A DNA stretch of 64,000 nucleotides. Origin: JBGPEQ01 sp050180895. Its GTDB lineage: Bacteria; Pseudomonadota; Alphaproteobacteria; Dongiales; Dongiaceae. The notes under the pieces were generated by a model. That model saw only the letters and a program-made list of their open reading frames with translations, searched no databases and was not told the origin of the DNA. Below, piece by piece: positions 1 to 8,077 of the stretch (position 1 is the stretch's first letter; every line of letters begins with the position of its first letter). The DNA lies in the NCBI GenBank assembly GCA_050180895.1, contig JBFXDS010000003.1:248001-312000 (forward strand), written 5' to 3'. Both the position numbers and the translations under genes were made by a program.

Positions 1-1233
1 GCCGTCGGCCTCGGTGCGGTCGGTGAGGGTGACGCGGTTGTGCGCCTCCGGCAGGTCCTCGGCGAGGACGAGGATGGCGACGGAATGGCGGAACTCCTCG
101 CGCAGCAGGCGCTGGGCCTCGCGGCCCCAGGCCGGCTCCAGCCGCAGCGCCTGCATCAGCGGGATGTTCTCGCGCGTGACCTGCAGATGCACGCCGCGCT
201 TGAAGCCGCGGCGCGCGTCGGTCTCGTAGAACTCGTGGGAGTAGAGGGCGCAGCCGATGGGGCCGACCGGCCCGTCCAGCTCCTCCTTGAACATGCCGCG
301 GACATAGGCGGCGGGATGGAACATGAGGTTGCGGCCGAGCGCCGGGCTGTCGAGGCCGGAGGCCAGCAGCAGGCGCGCCGTACCGATGCCGTTGCCGGCG
401 ACGGCGACGCAGGAGGCCGGTTGGTCGATCGTGCGGCCGTCGGCATCGCGATAGATGACGCCGGTGGCGCGGCCGGCCTCGACCGTGACCTGCTGCACGA
501 CGCAATGCGGGCGCAGTTCGACGCCATTGGCGATGGCGTGCGGCCAATAGGTGATGTCGGTCGAGGCCTTGGCCCTGTTGACGCAGCCCTGCTGGCAGGG
601 GCCGCAATAGTTGCAGCCGGCGCGGCCGTCATGGGCGACCGCGTTGATGGCGGCGTCGACCGGCCACCAGTGCCAGCCCAGCGTGTCGAAGCCGCGGGCG
701 GCGGTCATGCCGAGACGGCCGAGGGCGAGCGGCGGCATGGCGCGCGGCAGCTTCGGCGGATAGGCGGGATCGCCGGCGCGGCCGCTGACGCCCATGGCGG
801 TGTCGTTGAGGTCGTAATAGGGCTCGAGATCGAAGTAGTCGAACGGCCAGTCGTCGCCGACGCCGTCGAGCGTCCGCGTCTTGAAATCCGAGGGATGCAG
901 GCGCGGGAAATGGGCGGCCCAGTTTATGGTGGAGCCGCCGACGCCATTCCACATCAGCGGCTTGATCGGCGAGCCGCTATCGTCGATCGGGTGGTCGGCG
1001 GAGGGCGAACGGGTCGGCGCCTTCAGCCGCAGGTTGGGCGAGGTCGCCCATTCGGCGAAGGTGGCGCGCTGCCAGTCGCGTCGCCAGGCCGGCATGGCCG
1101 CCGTGTCCACCCAGCCGCCGCGCTCCAGGCAGACGATGCGGAGCCGTGGCACCTGTTCCGACAGTCGCGTGCAGAACGCCGCGCCGCCCATGCCGGCGCC
1201 GACGACGACCACATCGACGGGGTCTTGCTTCAT
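1..1233 (-). CDS. GMC-family FAD oxidoreductase, 3' end cut by window edge
   Basis: This is an open frame of 411 codons with an ATG at 1233 and no stop before the window edge, so the C-terminus is missing. The N-terminus carries a dinucleotide-binding motif, VVVVGAGMGGAAF, for FAD. Around residues 100-115 lies the GMC-type segment WNGVGGSTINWAAHFPR, and near residue 205 a Cys-rich CNYCGPCQQGC segment typical of bacterial GMC dehydrogenases. The family oxidises alcohols, polyols or sugars and passes electrons to a cytochrome or quinone. The substrate cannot be told from the sequence, and any partner gene would lie outside the window. Confidence 0.85.
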   Translation of the reverse strand, partial: MKQDPVDVVVVGAGMGGAAFCTRLSEQVPRLRIVCLERGGWVDTAAMPAWRRDWQRATFAEWATSPNLRLKAPTRSPSADHPIDDSGSPIKPLMWNGVGGSTINWAAHFPRLHPSDFKTRTLDGVGDDWPFDYFDLEPYYDLNDTAMGVSGRAGDPAYPPKLPRAMPPLALGRLGMTAARGFDTLGWHWWPVDAAINAVAHDGRAGCNYCGPCQQGCVNRAKASTDITYWPHAIANGVELRPHCVVQQVTVEAGRATGVIYRDADGRTIDQPASCVAVAGNGIGTARLLLASGLDSPALGRNLMFHPAAYVRGMFKEELDGPVGPIGCALYSHEFYETDARRGFKRGVHLQVTRENIPLMQALRLEPAWGREAQRLLREEFRHSVAILVLAEDLPEAHNRVTLTDRTEADG

Positions 1234-1415
1234 CGGATCGACAATGGCTCGGTTCGCCGGCCATTGTCACCCCCGCGGAGGGGCGAGCGGTACGCGATTC
1301 AATTCTATGGATCTCTATGGATCGCATCGACGAAGCTGGGACCCTGCGCCCTGCGTCCTTCGACAAGCTCAGGATGAGGGATTTCTTTATGCCACCAAGA
1401 TTTTCCCCTCATCCT

Positions 1416-2577
1416 GGAGACCTTTGCACGGGAGGCGAACCATGATTCTCTATCGAGAGGTATGGAAGGGTGGAGAGTAGGATGGCTCGCAAGCGGATCG
1501 GTCAGATGAGTTGGCTCGATGGAGCGATTGAGCAGCGTGCAAGTCGGCGGCGCGACCGGCTGGGGGAGATCGCGGGTCTGATCGATTGGCGTCCGTTCGA
1601 GAAGCTGCTGTCGGGGATCCACAGCGCGGCGCGGGGAGAAGCGTCGTACCCGCCGCTGATGATGTTCAAGGTGCTGCTGGTGCAGCGGTGGTACGACCTT
1701 TCGGACCCGGCGATGGAAGAGGCTCTGTACGACCGGCTGTCGTTCCGGCGCTTTGCCGGCCTGGCGCTGGAAGACGACACGCCGGACCATTCGACGATCT
1801 TCCGCTTCCGCGATGCGTTGACGCGGGGCGGGCTGATGGCGCCGCTGCTGGCCGAGTTGATGCGCCAGCTGGACGGCAAGGGCGCCATCCTCAAGCAAGG
1901 GACCCTGATCGACGCCACCCTCATCCAGAGCGCGGCGCGGCGGCCGCGCATGGATGAGGACAAGGTCAGCCCGGTCGATCCGGACGCCCGCTTCGGCGCC
2001 AACAACGAGCGGCGGCGCTTCGTGTTCGGGTACAAGCTGCATGTGGCGGTCGACGCCGGCTCGGCCCTGGTGCGGGCGCTCGTCGTCACGCCGGCCAATG
2101 TTCAGGAAATCTCGTGCGCCCGCGCGCTCGTCCAAGGCGACGAACTGGCCGTCTATGGCGACCGCTCCTACGATGCCGGGTCGTTCCACCGCGACTTGGC
2201 CGAAGCCGGTATCGCCGACGGTATCCTGCGCCGCAACCGGCCCACCCATCGCCTCGGTCCCGACGAGGTGGCCCGCAACCACGCCCTGTCGCTGCGCCGC
2301 CGTGCGGTCGAGAAGCTGTTCGGCACGTTGAAGCGCAGCTACGGCTTCACCCGCGTCCCCTACTTCAACCTGGCGCGCAACGCCACCGCCCTCGCCCTGG
2401 CCTGCTTCGCCTTCAATCTGCGACGATGGCAGGCCATCGTCACGGCATGAGTCTGTCCGCTGCCGGCCAAAACGCTGCAAATTGGCCCTCGCCAACGGCA
2501 GCTGTGCTGGCCACGAAACCCTGACTTCACTCACTGCCATCAAATGATCCTTCTCCCCCTCCCGCGCAAAGGTCTCC
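1416..2577 (+). mobile_element. IS5-family insertion sequence, about 1.16 kb, apparently complete
   Basis: The element is bounded by 20-bp terminal inverted repeats at 1416-1435 (GGAGACCTTTGCACGGGAGG) and 2558-2577 (same on the other strand, one mismatch). It holds one intact transposase gene. The exact edge is uncertain by a few bases because the flanks share ATCCT, so the target duplication is between 3 and 5 bp. The open reading frame and near-perfect ends suggest a recent, possibly active copy. Confidence 0.85.
1482..2450 (+). CDS. IS5-family DDE transposase
   Basis: The product is 322 aa, full length for IS5-type transposases. The N-terminal DNA-binding part starts MSWLDGAIEQ and includes YPPLMMFKVLLVQRWYDLSD, the usual DUF772-like region. 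Catalytic acidic residues can be assigned to DATLIQ, YGDRSYD and the C-terminal RRRAVEKLFGTLKRSYGF, giving a DDE triad. An in-frame GTG lies 12 bases upstream; the ATG was chosen because it follows GAGAGTAGG. The gene fills the element between its terminal repeats. Confidence 0.92.
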   Translation: MARKRIGQMSWLDGAIEQRASRRRDRLGEIAGLIDWRPFEKLLSGIHSAARGEASYPPLMMFKVLLVQRWYDLSDPAMEEALYDRLSFRRFAGLALEDDTPDHSTIFRFRDALTRGGLMAPLLAELMRQLDGKGAILKQGTLIDATLIQSAARRPRMDEDKVSPVDPDARFGANNERRRFVFGYKLHVAVDAGSALVRALVVTPANVQEISCARALVQGDELAVYGDRSYDAGSFHRDLAEAGIADGILRRNRPTHRLGPDEVARNHALSLRRRAVEKLFGTLKRSYGFTRVPYFNLARNATALALACFAFNLRRWQAIVTA

Positions 2578-2644
2578 ATCCTGAGCTTGTCGAAGGACGC
2601 AGGATGATAATGCAGCCCCAAGGAAGAGCGCGAGGAAAGCGGCG

Positions 2645-3019
2645 CTACGGCTCGCGCTCGTAGGCGTGGCCCTCGACCTCGCGGTAGACGCGGGCGAGGT
2701 CGGGCGGGCCGGCGAGACTGTCGATCAGCGGCCGCAGCGGCGCGTTCGGGCCGTGGCGCAGCAGCAGGGCGCGCGCCTCGCCGTAGCTCATGCGGCCGGC
2801 GAGGCGGGCGGTGAGCCGGTCGTACTCCTGGCGCGGCAGGAAGGCGGCGTAGCCGAAGGCGACATAGGCCGGATCGAGGCGCAGCACCTCGATGGCGCGG
2901 CGGATCTGCGCCGGGGTATAGGCGGTGGCGCCGCCGAAAGAGCGCGCCAGCCACGGGCCGAGCCGTTCGGCATAGGCCTTGGCCGCGCGCCGCCGGCGCC
3001 AGTCGGACAGGATTCCCAT
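2645..3019 (-). CDS. Conserved hypothetical protein, 124 aa
   Basis: The frame is open further upstream, but the ATG at 3019 gives a compact protein beginning MGILSDWRRRRAAKAYAERL, preceded by AGAGG at a usable distance. The product is basic at the N-terminus and has no signal peptide or membrane segment. The middle (YTPAQIRRAIEVLRLDPAYV) looks helical. It may belong to a small family of unknown function in alphaproteobacteria; I cannot name it. It stands alone between the IS element and the catalase gene. Confidence 0.6.
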   Translation of the reverse strand: MGILSDWRRRRAAKAYAERLGPWLARSFGGATAYTPAQIRRAIEVLRLDPAYVAFGYAAFLPRQEYDRLTARLAGRMSYGEARALLLRHGPNAPLRPLIDSLAGPPDLARVYREVEGHAYEREP

Positions 3020-3188
3020 CGCGCCTCTCGCGAAGACGATGACCGTTTCGCTACGGTTCCACGATACGCGCGACTTATGGCTGCTTGGTAAAGGAAAACG
3101 GCATGGGTGGGGTGCGGCGGGCGCCGGTTGCAGATGCGCGCTTTGATCTTTTCTTAACCATGTCCTCGATCGGTGGCTTCGATCGAAG

Positions 3189-3279
3189 GGATTCACCACA
3201 AAGCCACAAAGGGCACAAAGAAAAGAAGGGTGATCGTCGCTGCGCGCCGGAGGCCCTTCGTGTCTTTGCGGTGAAATCC
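3189..3279. repeat. Imperfect inverted repeat, CACAAAG type
   Basis: The arms ATTCACCACAAAGCCACAAA (from 3191) and its near reverse complement at 3252-3279 (ending TTTGCGGTGAAATCC) flank about 35 bases. This resembles the widespread ACCGCAAAGACACGAAGGG family of intergenic repeats. The 336 bases between 3020 and 3355 hold no gene that I can support; this palindrome is their main content. Confidence 0.6.
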
Positions 3280-3355
3280 ACCGAACCAGGTAAAGAACGC
3301 CGGCGGAGGCGAGGGGACGTTCCGCGCAGCGCGATGCGCAGAACGTCCCTGGTTC

Positions 3356-4840
3356 TCACTCGGCGGCGGCCTTGCCGATCTTGGCGGCGAGGCCGAGCCG
3401 TTCGGCGACGCCCTTGCCGTAGGCGGGGTCGGCCTTGAGGAAGTGGCCGATCTGGCGGAGCTGGATGAACTCCGGCACGCCCGCCATGGCTGCCGCGATG
3501 TTGCCGAAGAGCTGGTCGCGCTGGTCCGGCGACATCAGGCGGAAGAGGGCGCCGGCCTGGCTGTAGTCGTCGTTGCCGGCGCGGTGGTCGTAGCGGTCGG
3601 CGTCGCCGGAGATGCGCAGAGGCGGCTCGCGGTAGGCGGGCGCCTGCTGCGGCCCGGCGAAGCTGTTGGGCTCGTAGTTGACGGAGCCGCCGCCGTTGCC
3701 GTCGGACCGCATGAGGCCGTCGCGGTGGTAGGTGTGCACCGGGCAGCGCGGCCGGTTCGCCGGCAGGCTGTCATGGTTGACCCCGAGGCGGTAGCGATGC
3801 GCGTCGGCATAGGAGAAGATTCGGGCCTGCAGCATCTTGTCGGGCGAATGGCCGATACCCGGCACGATGTTGGACGGCGCGAAGGCGGCCTGCTCGACCT
3901 CGGCGAAGTAGTTCTCCGGGTTGCGGTTGAGCTCCATGATGCCGACCTCGATCAGCGGGTAGTCCTTGTGCGGCCACACCTTGGTGAGGTCGAACGGGTT
4001 GATGTGGTAGGTCTCGGCCTCCGTCTCCGGCATGACCTGGACGCAGACGCGCCATTTCGGGAACTCGCGGCGCTCGATCGCCTCGAACAGGTCGCGCTGA
4101 TGGGTCTCGCGGTCGTCGCCGACGAGGCGCGCGGCCTCCGCGTTGGTGAGGTTGGCGATGCCCTGCTTCGACTTGAAGTGGAACTTCACCCAGAAGCGCT
4201 CGCCCTTGGCGTTGATGAAGCTGTAGGTGTGACTGCCGAAGCCGTGCATCTGCCGGTAGTTCTTCGGCAGGCCGCGGTCGGAGAAGAGAATCGTGACCTG
4301 GTGCAGGCTCTCCGGCGACAGCGACCAGAAGTCCCACATCGCCGTGGCGCTGCGCATATTGGTCTTGGGGTCGCGCTTCTGCGTGTGGATGAAGTCGCTG
4401 AACTTCAGGGGGTCGCGGACGAAGAAGACCGGCGTGTTGTTGCCGACCAGGTCCCAATTGCCTTCCTCGGTGTAGAACTTGATGGCGAAGCCGCGCACGT
4501 CGCGCTCGGCGTCGGCCGCCCCGCGCTCGCCGGCGACGGTGGAGAAGCGCAGCAGCAGATCGGTCTTCTTGCCGACGGCGGAGAAGAGGTTGGCGCGGGT
4601 GTAGCGCGTGATGTCCTGGGTGACGGTGAGGGTGCCGTAGGCGGCCGAGCCCTTGGCGTGGACGATGCGCTCGGGAATCCGCTCGCGGTTGAAATGCGCC
4701 ATCTTCTCCAGGAGATGGAAATCGGCCAGCAGGACCGGGCCGCGCGGCCCGGCGGTCAGGCTGTTCTGGTTGTCGGCGACGGGATTGCCGCCGGCGGTGG
4801 TCAGGACGGGAGCCTCGCTCGATTTGGCTTTGCTGCTCAT
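3356..4840 (-). CDS. katA: Monofunctional heme catalase, clade 3 type
   Basis: This 494-aa enzyme disproportionates hydrogen peroxide in the cytoplasm. The distal catalytic His is in RIVHAKG (H61), the active-site Asn in DLVGNNTPVFF (134-135), and the proximal heme ligand is Y344 in RIFSYADAHRYRLG. The length fits small-subunit clade 3 catalases; there is no C-terminal flavodoxin-like domain. The ATG at 4840 is preceded by GAGGAGACG, a strong ribosome binding site, which rejects an upstream in-frame extension. It lies beside ahpC-ahpD and the oxyR gene, so peroxide control by OxyR is likely but no operator was located at its own promoter. Confidence 0.95.
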   Translation of the reverse strand: MSSKAKSSEAPVLTTAGGNPVADNQNSLTAGPRGPVLLADFHLLEKMAHFNRERIPERIVHAKGSAAYGTLTVTQDITRYTRANLFSAVGKKTDLLLRFSTVAGERGAADAERDVRGFAIKFYTEEGNWDLVGNNTPVFFVRDPLKFSDFIHTQKRDPKTNMRSATAMWDFWSLSPESLHQVTILFSDRGLPKNYRQMHGFGSHTYSFINAKGERFWVKFHFKSKQGIANLTNAEAARLVGDDRETHQRDLFEAIERREFPKWRVCVQVMPETEAETYHINPFDLTKVWPHKDYPLIEVGIMELNRNPENYFAEVEQAAFAPSNIVPGIGHSPDKMLQARIFSYADAHRYRLGVNHDSLPANRPRCPVHTYHRDGLMRSDGNGGGSVNYEPNSFAGPQQAPAYREPPLRISGDADRYDHRAGNDDYSQAGALFRLMSPDQRDQLFGNIAAAMAGVPEFIQLRQIGHFLKADPAYGKGVAERLGLAAKIGKAAAE

Positions 4841-4863
4841 CTCTACGTCTCCTCTGGTGGGCC

Positions 4864-5100
4864 TCAACAAGCGCCAGACAGGCGGCCGTGGCCGAAATCG
4901 GTCGGCGTCGGCCGGTCGATCCCGGTCGCGCGCCGCCCGAAGCGTTGCCACGCCTTCTCGTGCAGATGATAGGCGACAGTGTTGCAGAGCGGCTCGACCA
5001 GCGCAACCGCGCCGCCGACCACAACGCTGCCGGTGAGGAGATAGGCGACCGTGAACGCGACCGTGAAGTGCACGCAGGCGAAGGTGATGGTCTTCATCAT
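4864..5100 (-). CDS. DUF2061 family small membrane protein
   Basis: The 78-aa product has two hydrophobic stretches (FACVHFTVAFTVAYLLTG and VVVGGAVALVEPLCN) followed by NTVAYHLHEKAWQRFG, the hallmark of DUF2061 proteins. The start at 5100 (MMKTITF) follows GGAGGAGAG closely. Function of the family is unknown. It lies 64 bases upstream of ahpD's stop and 23 bases before the catalase start region, all on the same strand, so it may be co-transcribed in the peroxide block. Confidence 0.8.
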   Translation of the reverse strand: MMKTITFACVHFTVAFTVAYLLTGSVVVGGAVALVEPLCNTVAYHLHEKAWQRFGRRATGIDRPTPTDFGHGRLSGAC

Positions 5101-5164
5101 CGGTCTCTCCTCCATTGGTAGCCGTCCCATCGGGGCGACCGGGCGGCCGCCCCGACGGATCTCG

Positions 5165-5713
5165 CTATGCGGCCAGGGCCGCCGCCCGGGTCGCGGCCTC
5201 GCCGTCGAGCGTGGCGGCGACGGCATGCACCACGGCGGCGATGCGCACGGCGGCCTGCACCTGTTCCGTCGTCACGCCGTGCTCGCGCACCACTTTCTCG
5301 TGGGCGTCGATGCACATGCCGCAGCCGTTGATGGCCGACACGGCCAGCGACCACAGCTCGAAATCGACCTTCTCCACGCCCGGCTTGGCGATCACGTTCA
5401 TGCGCAGCTTGGCCGGCAGGGTCTTGTAGTCGGGCGCCGACGCCAGGTGCAGGAAGCGGTAGTAGATGTTGTTCATCGCCATGATGGAGGCCGCCGCCTT
5501 GGCCGCGGTCAGGGCCTCGGGCGTCAGCTTCGGCGCGAACTCGGCGGTGAGCGCCTCGCTCACCGCCGAGTTGCGCGCGGCCAACGCGCTGGCGACGAAC
5601 GCGCCGGCCTTCTGCTGCTCGCTGAGCACCGTCTCCGCCGCCAGGCTCGACAGGTTCAGCTTCAGGTCCTTGGCGTATTCGGGCAGTTGGGACTTGAGGG
5701 ATTCGATGGACAT
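5165..5713 (-). CDS. ahpD: Alkylhydroperoxidase AhpD
   Basis: The 182-aa protein carries the AhpD redox centre NGCGMCIDAH, with C131 and C134 forming the CxxC pair and H138 completing the proton relay. In the family it accepts electrons from a lipoamide-type donor and reduces AhpC, and it has weak peroxidase activity itself. The ATG at 5713 sits behind GGAGGAGAAC. It follows ahpC on the same strand, separated by 86 bases that contain a stable stem-loop. The pairing with an AhpC of the three-cysteine class supports the assignment. Confidence 0.95.
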   Translation of the reverse strand: MSIESLKSQLPEYAKDLKLNLSSLAAETVLSEQQKAGAFVASALAARNSAVSEALTAEFAPKLTPEALTAAKAAASIMAMNNIYYRFLHLASAPDYKTLPAKLRMNVIAKPGVEKVDFELWSLAVSAINGCGMCIDAHEKVVREHGVTTEQVQAAVRIAAVVHAVAATLDGEAATRAAALAA

Positions 5714-5753
5714 CGGGAGTTCTCCTCCGAGGGGTTCCTGCACCGCCTCACAT

Positions 5754-5779
5754 CCCTCTCCCGCCTTCGCGGGAGAGGG
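5754..5779. repeat. Stem-loop between ahpC and ahpD
   Basis: A perfect 11-bp stem (CCCTCTCCCGC with its complement) closes a four-base CTTC loop between the ahpC stop and the ahpD start. The arm sequence belongs to the same CTCTCCCGC family as the larger palindromes at 53.3 and 55.8 kb. It could lower ahpD expression relative to ahpC or stabilise the ahpC message; neither is shown. Confidence 0.65.
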
Positions 5780-5799
5780 GTTGGTGAGAGCGGCGTGCG

Positions 5800-6339
5800 T
5801 TACGCGGCCTTCAGGACCGGCTCGCCCTTCTGCCAGTTGCAGGGACAGAGCTCGTCGGTCTGCAGGGCGTCGAGGACGCGCAGGACCTCCTGCGGGTTGC
5901 GGCCGACGCTGAGGTCGTTCACCGAAACGAAGCGGATGATGCCCTCGGGATCGACGATGAAGGTGGCGCGCAGGGCGACGCCTTCCTGCTTGTCGAGGAC
6001 GCCGAGCGCCGTCGACAGCTCGCGCTTGATGTCCGCCAGCATCGCGAACGGCAGGTCCTTCAGGTCTTCATGGTTCTGCCGCCAGGCGAGATGCACGAAC
6101 TCGCTGTCGGTGGAGACGCCGTAGACCACCGCGTCGCGATCGTTGAAATCGCCGTTCAGCTTGCCGAACGCGGCGATCTCCGTCGGACAGACGAAGGTGA
6201 AGTCCTTGGGCCAGAAGAAGACGATCTTCCACTTGCCCTCGTCGGACTTGTCGGTGATCTGGGTGAAGGCCTTCTTCGGATCGGTCGAGACCACGGCCTT
6301 GAGGTCGAAGGCCGGAAATTTGTCGCCAATGATTAGCAT
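5800..6339 (-). CDS. ahpC: Peroxiredoxin AhpC
   Basis: The 179-aa 2-Cys peroxiredoxin has the peroxidatic cysteine in FTFVCPTEI (C51). Near the C-terminus LCPCNW contributes two cysteines (about C165 and C167), as in the mycobacterial AhpC type that is reduced by AhpD rather than AhpF. The ATG at 6339 is placed about nine bases after GAGGGAG; a TTG two codons upstream is too close to that site. It is the first gene of ahpC-ahpD and is divergent from oxyR, which supports OxyR control. Confidence 0.95.
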   Translation of the reverse strand: MLIIGDKFPAFDLKAVVSTDPKKAFTQITDKSDEGKWKIVFFWPKDFTFVCPTEIAAFGKLNGDFNDRDAVVYGVSTDSEFVHLAWRQNHEDLKDLPFAMLADIKRELSTALGVLDKQEGVALRATFIVDPEGIIRFVSVNDLSVGRNPQEVLRVLDALQTDELCPCNWQKGEPVLKAA

Positions 6340-6425
6340 TCTCAAATACTCCCTCGAGAGAGTTGGGGTTGGGGGGCTGCCTTTAGGGTTGCTTGACGTA
6401 AAAGGAGATAGTCCCCATTTTATAA

Positions 6426-6458
6426 TCGTTCAAATTGATTATTTCGTTCAAACTGATT
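6426..6458. promoter_or_regulatory. Direct repeat in the ahpC-oxyR divergent region, candidate OxyR site
   Basis: TCGTTCAAATTGATT (6426-6440) and TCGTTCAAACTGATT (6444-6458) are 18 bases apart with one mismatch. The first half also lies in an inverted repeat, ATAATC-N9-GATTAT (6421-6441). The region is AT-rich compared with its surroundings and abuts the oxyR start, which suits autoregulation by a LysR-type protein. Assignment to OxyR is inferred from position. Confidence 0.45.
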
Positions 6459-6459
6459 G

Positions 6460-7380
6460 ATGAAATCGATGGAAACTCTGCCCACCCTGAAGCAGCTCCG
6501 CCACCTCGTGGCCCTGGCCGACCACCGCCATTTCGGCAAGGCGGCCAAGGCCTGCTTCGTCACCCAGTCCACCCTCTCGGCCAGCATCAAGGAACTGGAG
6601 GGCATCCTGCAGGCGCCGCTGGTCGACCGTACCAACCGGCGCGTCGCCTTCACGCCGCTCGGCGAGGCGACGGTGGAGCGCGCCCGCGGCCTGCTCGACC
6701 AGGCGCAGGAGTTGGTGCTGGCGGCCGAGGGCGAGCGCGCGCCGCTCACCGGCACTGTGCGTCTCGGCGTGATCCCCACGATCGGGCCGTTCCTGCTGCC
6801 CCGCATCCTGCCCGCGCTGCGCGAGGCCTGGCCGCAGCTCCGGCTCTATCTGCGCGAGGACCAGACCGATGCGCTGCTGGCGCAACTGCATGACGGCCGG
6901 CTCGACGTCCTCGTGCTGGCGCTGCCCTACGACTGCGGCAACGCCGAGACCGCCCTCCTATTCAAGGACCGCTTCAGCCTGGGGCTGCGGCACGACCATC
7001 GGCTGGCACGGGCCAAGAAGGTGACGCCGGCCGAGGCCGAGTCGGAGACGCTGCTCCTGCTCCAGGAGGGCCATTGCCTGCGCGGCCATGCTCTCTCCGC
7101 CTGCCGGATCGGCGACAAGCAGCATGCCGATGCGTTCGAGGCGACCAGCCTGCACACCCTGGTGCAGATGGTGGACAACGGCCTCGGCGTGACGCTGCTC
7201 CCGCAGCTGGCCCTCGACGCCGGCATCCTCAAGGGCACGGACATCGTCACGCGGCCGCTCGACGTCGAGCAGCCCGCCCGCGACATCGCCCTGGTCTGGC
7301 GCAAAGGCACGGCGCGGGCGGAGGAATTCCAGCTGCTGGCGCAGGAACTGAAGCGGCTGGCGCGACAGACCTCAGGCTAG
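6460..7380 (+). CDS. oxyR: LysR-family hydrogen peroxide sensor OxyR
   Basis: The 306-aa regulator has an N-terminal winged helix (LKQLRHLVALADHRHFGKAA) and a LysR effector domain. The segment EGHCLRGHALSAC (C206 and C215) matches the two redox cysteines of OxyR, so it should sense peroxide by disulfide formation. It is divergent from ahpC with about 120 bases between them. Three closely spaced starts exist (TTG 6457, ATG 6460, ATG 6469) and none has a clear ribosome binding site; 6460 was chosen. Its stop overlaps the stop of the convergent PAS gene by four bases. Confidence 0.93.
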   Translation: MKSMETLPTLKQLRHLVALADHRHFGKAAKACFVTQSTLSASIKELEGILQAPLVDRTNRRVAFTPLGEATVERARGLLDQAQELVLAAEGERAPLTGTVRLGVIPTIGPFLLPRILPALREAWPQLRLYLREDQTDALLAQLHDGRLDVLVLALPYDCGNAETALLFKDRFSLGLRHDHRLARAKKVTPAEAESETLLLLQEGHCLRGHALSACRIGDKQHADAFEATSLHTLVQMVDNGLGVTLLPQLALDAGILKGTDIVTRPLDVEQPARDIALVWRKGTARAEEFQLLAQELKRLARQTSG

Positions 7381-7946
7381 CGGTCGGCCGCGGCCTCCGC
7401 CGGCGAGAGGCTCATGGGCGTGAAGGTCTCGACCATCGATTCGCGCATGATCGGGCCATCGTTGACAAACCGGTCCGCGCGGAAGATCGAGGCGCCGATC
7501 ACATGGGTTATGGCGCCGCCGTCGTCCATGAGCGGCAGGACGATTCGTTCGCCGACCTGCGAGCGCTCGGATGCTAGGTAGATGTGTCCACTGCAGTGCA
7601 TTGCCGCAGGCTCCTCGACGATGCGCAGATAGCGCCGCATGACGTCATCGAGCAGGCCCGACGCAATGATGTCTTCGAAAAAGCATTGAGTGATGTTGCG
7701 GCCGTAGAAGCGATGGATCTCCTCCCCCGCCAGGCGCATGCGAAAGCGGCGTTCCGCCGGGAGGAAATCGCACATCCAGACGTTGGCGAGTATCGGGCCG
7801 ATCGCCGTCGGATCGATCGCCATGCGCGGCGGGGCCAGATCATCGCCGCGCCGCTCGAGCCAGTGGGCGAGCAGGCGCCGCAGGCGCTCGTCTTTGACGT
7901 GCGCGAAATCTTCCAGGTCGAGCGGACGGCGCATCGGGCGGGTCAT
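7377..7946 (-). CDS. PAS-fold protein of the alphaproteobacterial PAS_5 type
   Basis: The 189-aa soluble protein reads through RRPLDLEDFAHVKDERLRRL, then WLERRGDDLAPPRMAIDP and FRMRLAGEEIHRFYGRNITQ, features of the single-domain PAS_5 (DUF1488-like sensor) proteins common in Rhodospirillales. No output domain follows. It may bind a small ligand or a partner, but its role is unknown. The ATG at 7946 was chosen over an upstream TTG; no strong ribosome binding site is visible. It converges on oxyR with a four-base overlap of stop codons. Confidence 0.75.
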   Translation of the reverse strand: MTRPMRRPLDLEDFAHVKDERLRRLLAHWLERRGDDLAPPRMAIDPTAIGPILANVWMCDFLPAERRFRMRLAGEEIHRFYGRNITQCFFEDIIASGLLDDVMRRYLRIVEEPAAMHCSGHIYLASERSQVGERIVLPLMDDGGAITHVIGASIFRADRFVNDGPIMRESMVETFTPMSLSPAEAAADR

Positions 7947-8077
7947 CGCAGGCTCATGCGCAGGCAAGCATAGCGGACAGGAGAGAGCACACCTAACGCA
8001 AATGCCGCCTTGAGCTTTCCGGACCTGTCCGGCATTGTGGCGCCCGCCAGTCAGGGGCCTAGCGGGACCACTCCAGG

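Larger units (their letters stand above)
1350..2603. repeat. Dispersed palindromic repeat split by the IS element
   Basis: The left arm at 1350-1380 contains TTCGACAAGCTCAGGATGAG. The right arm is its reverse complement, but it is split: its outer part is at 1406-1415 and the rest at 2578-2603, with the IS5-type element between. An intact copy of the same palindrome is at 61183-61271. The bases ATCCT appear on both sides of the insertion, which fits a short target duplication. Confidence 0.75.

Noticed and set aside
40..1377. A 445-codon open frame on the plus strand
   Set aside because: It is antisense to the GMC oxidoreductase, which has clear family motifs; the plus frame has none.
3443..4969. 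A 508-codon open frame on the plus strand
   Set aside because: It is the mirror of the catalase gene and has no motifs.
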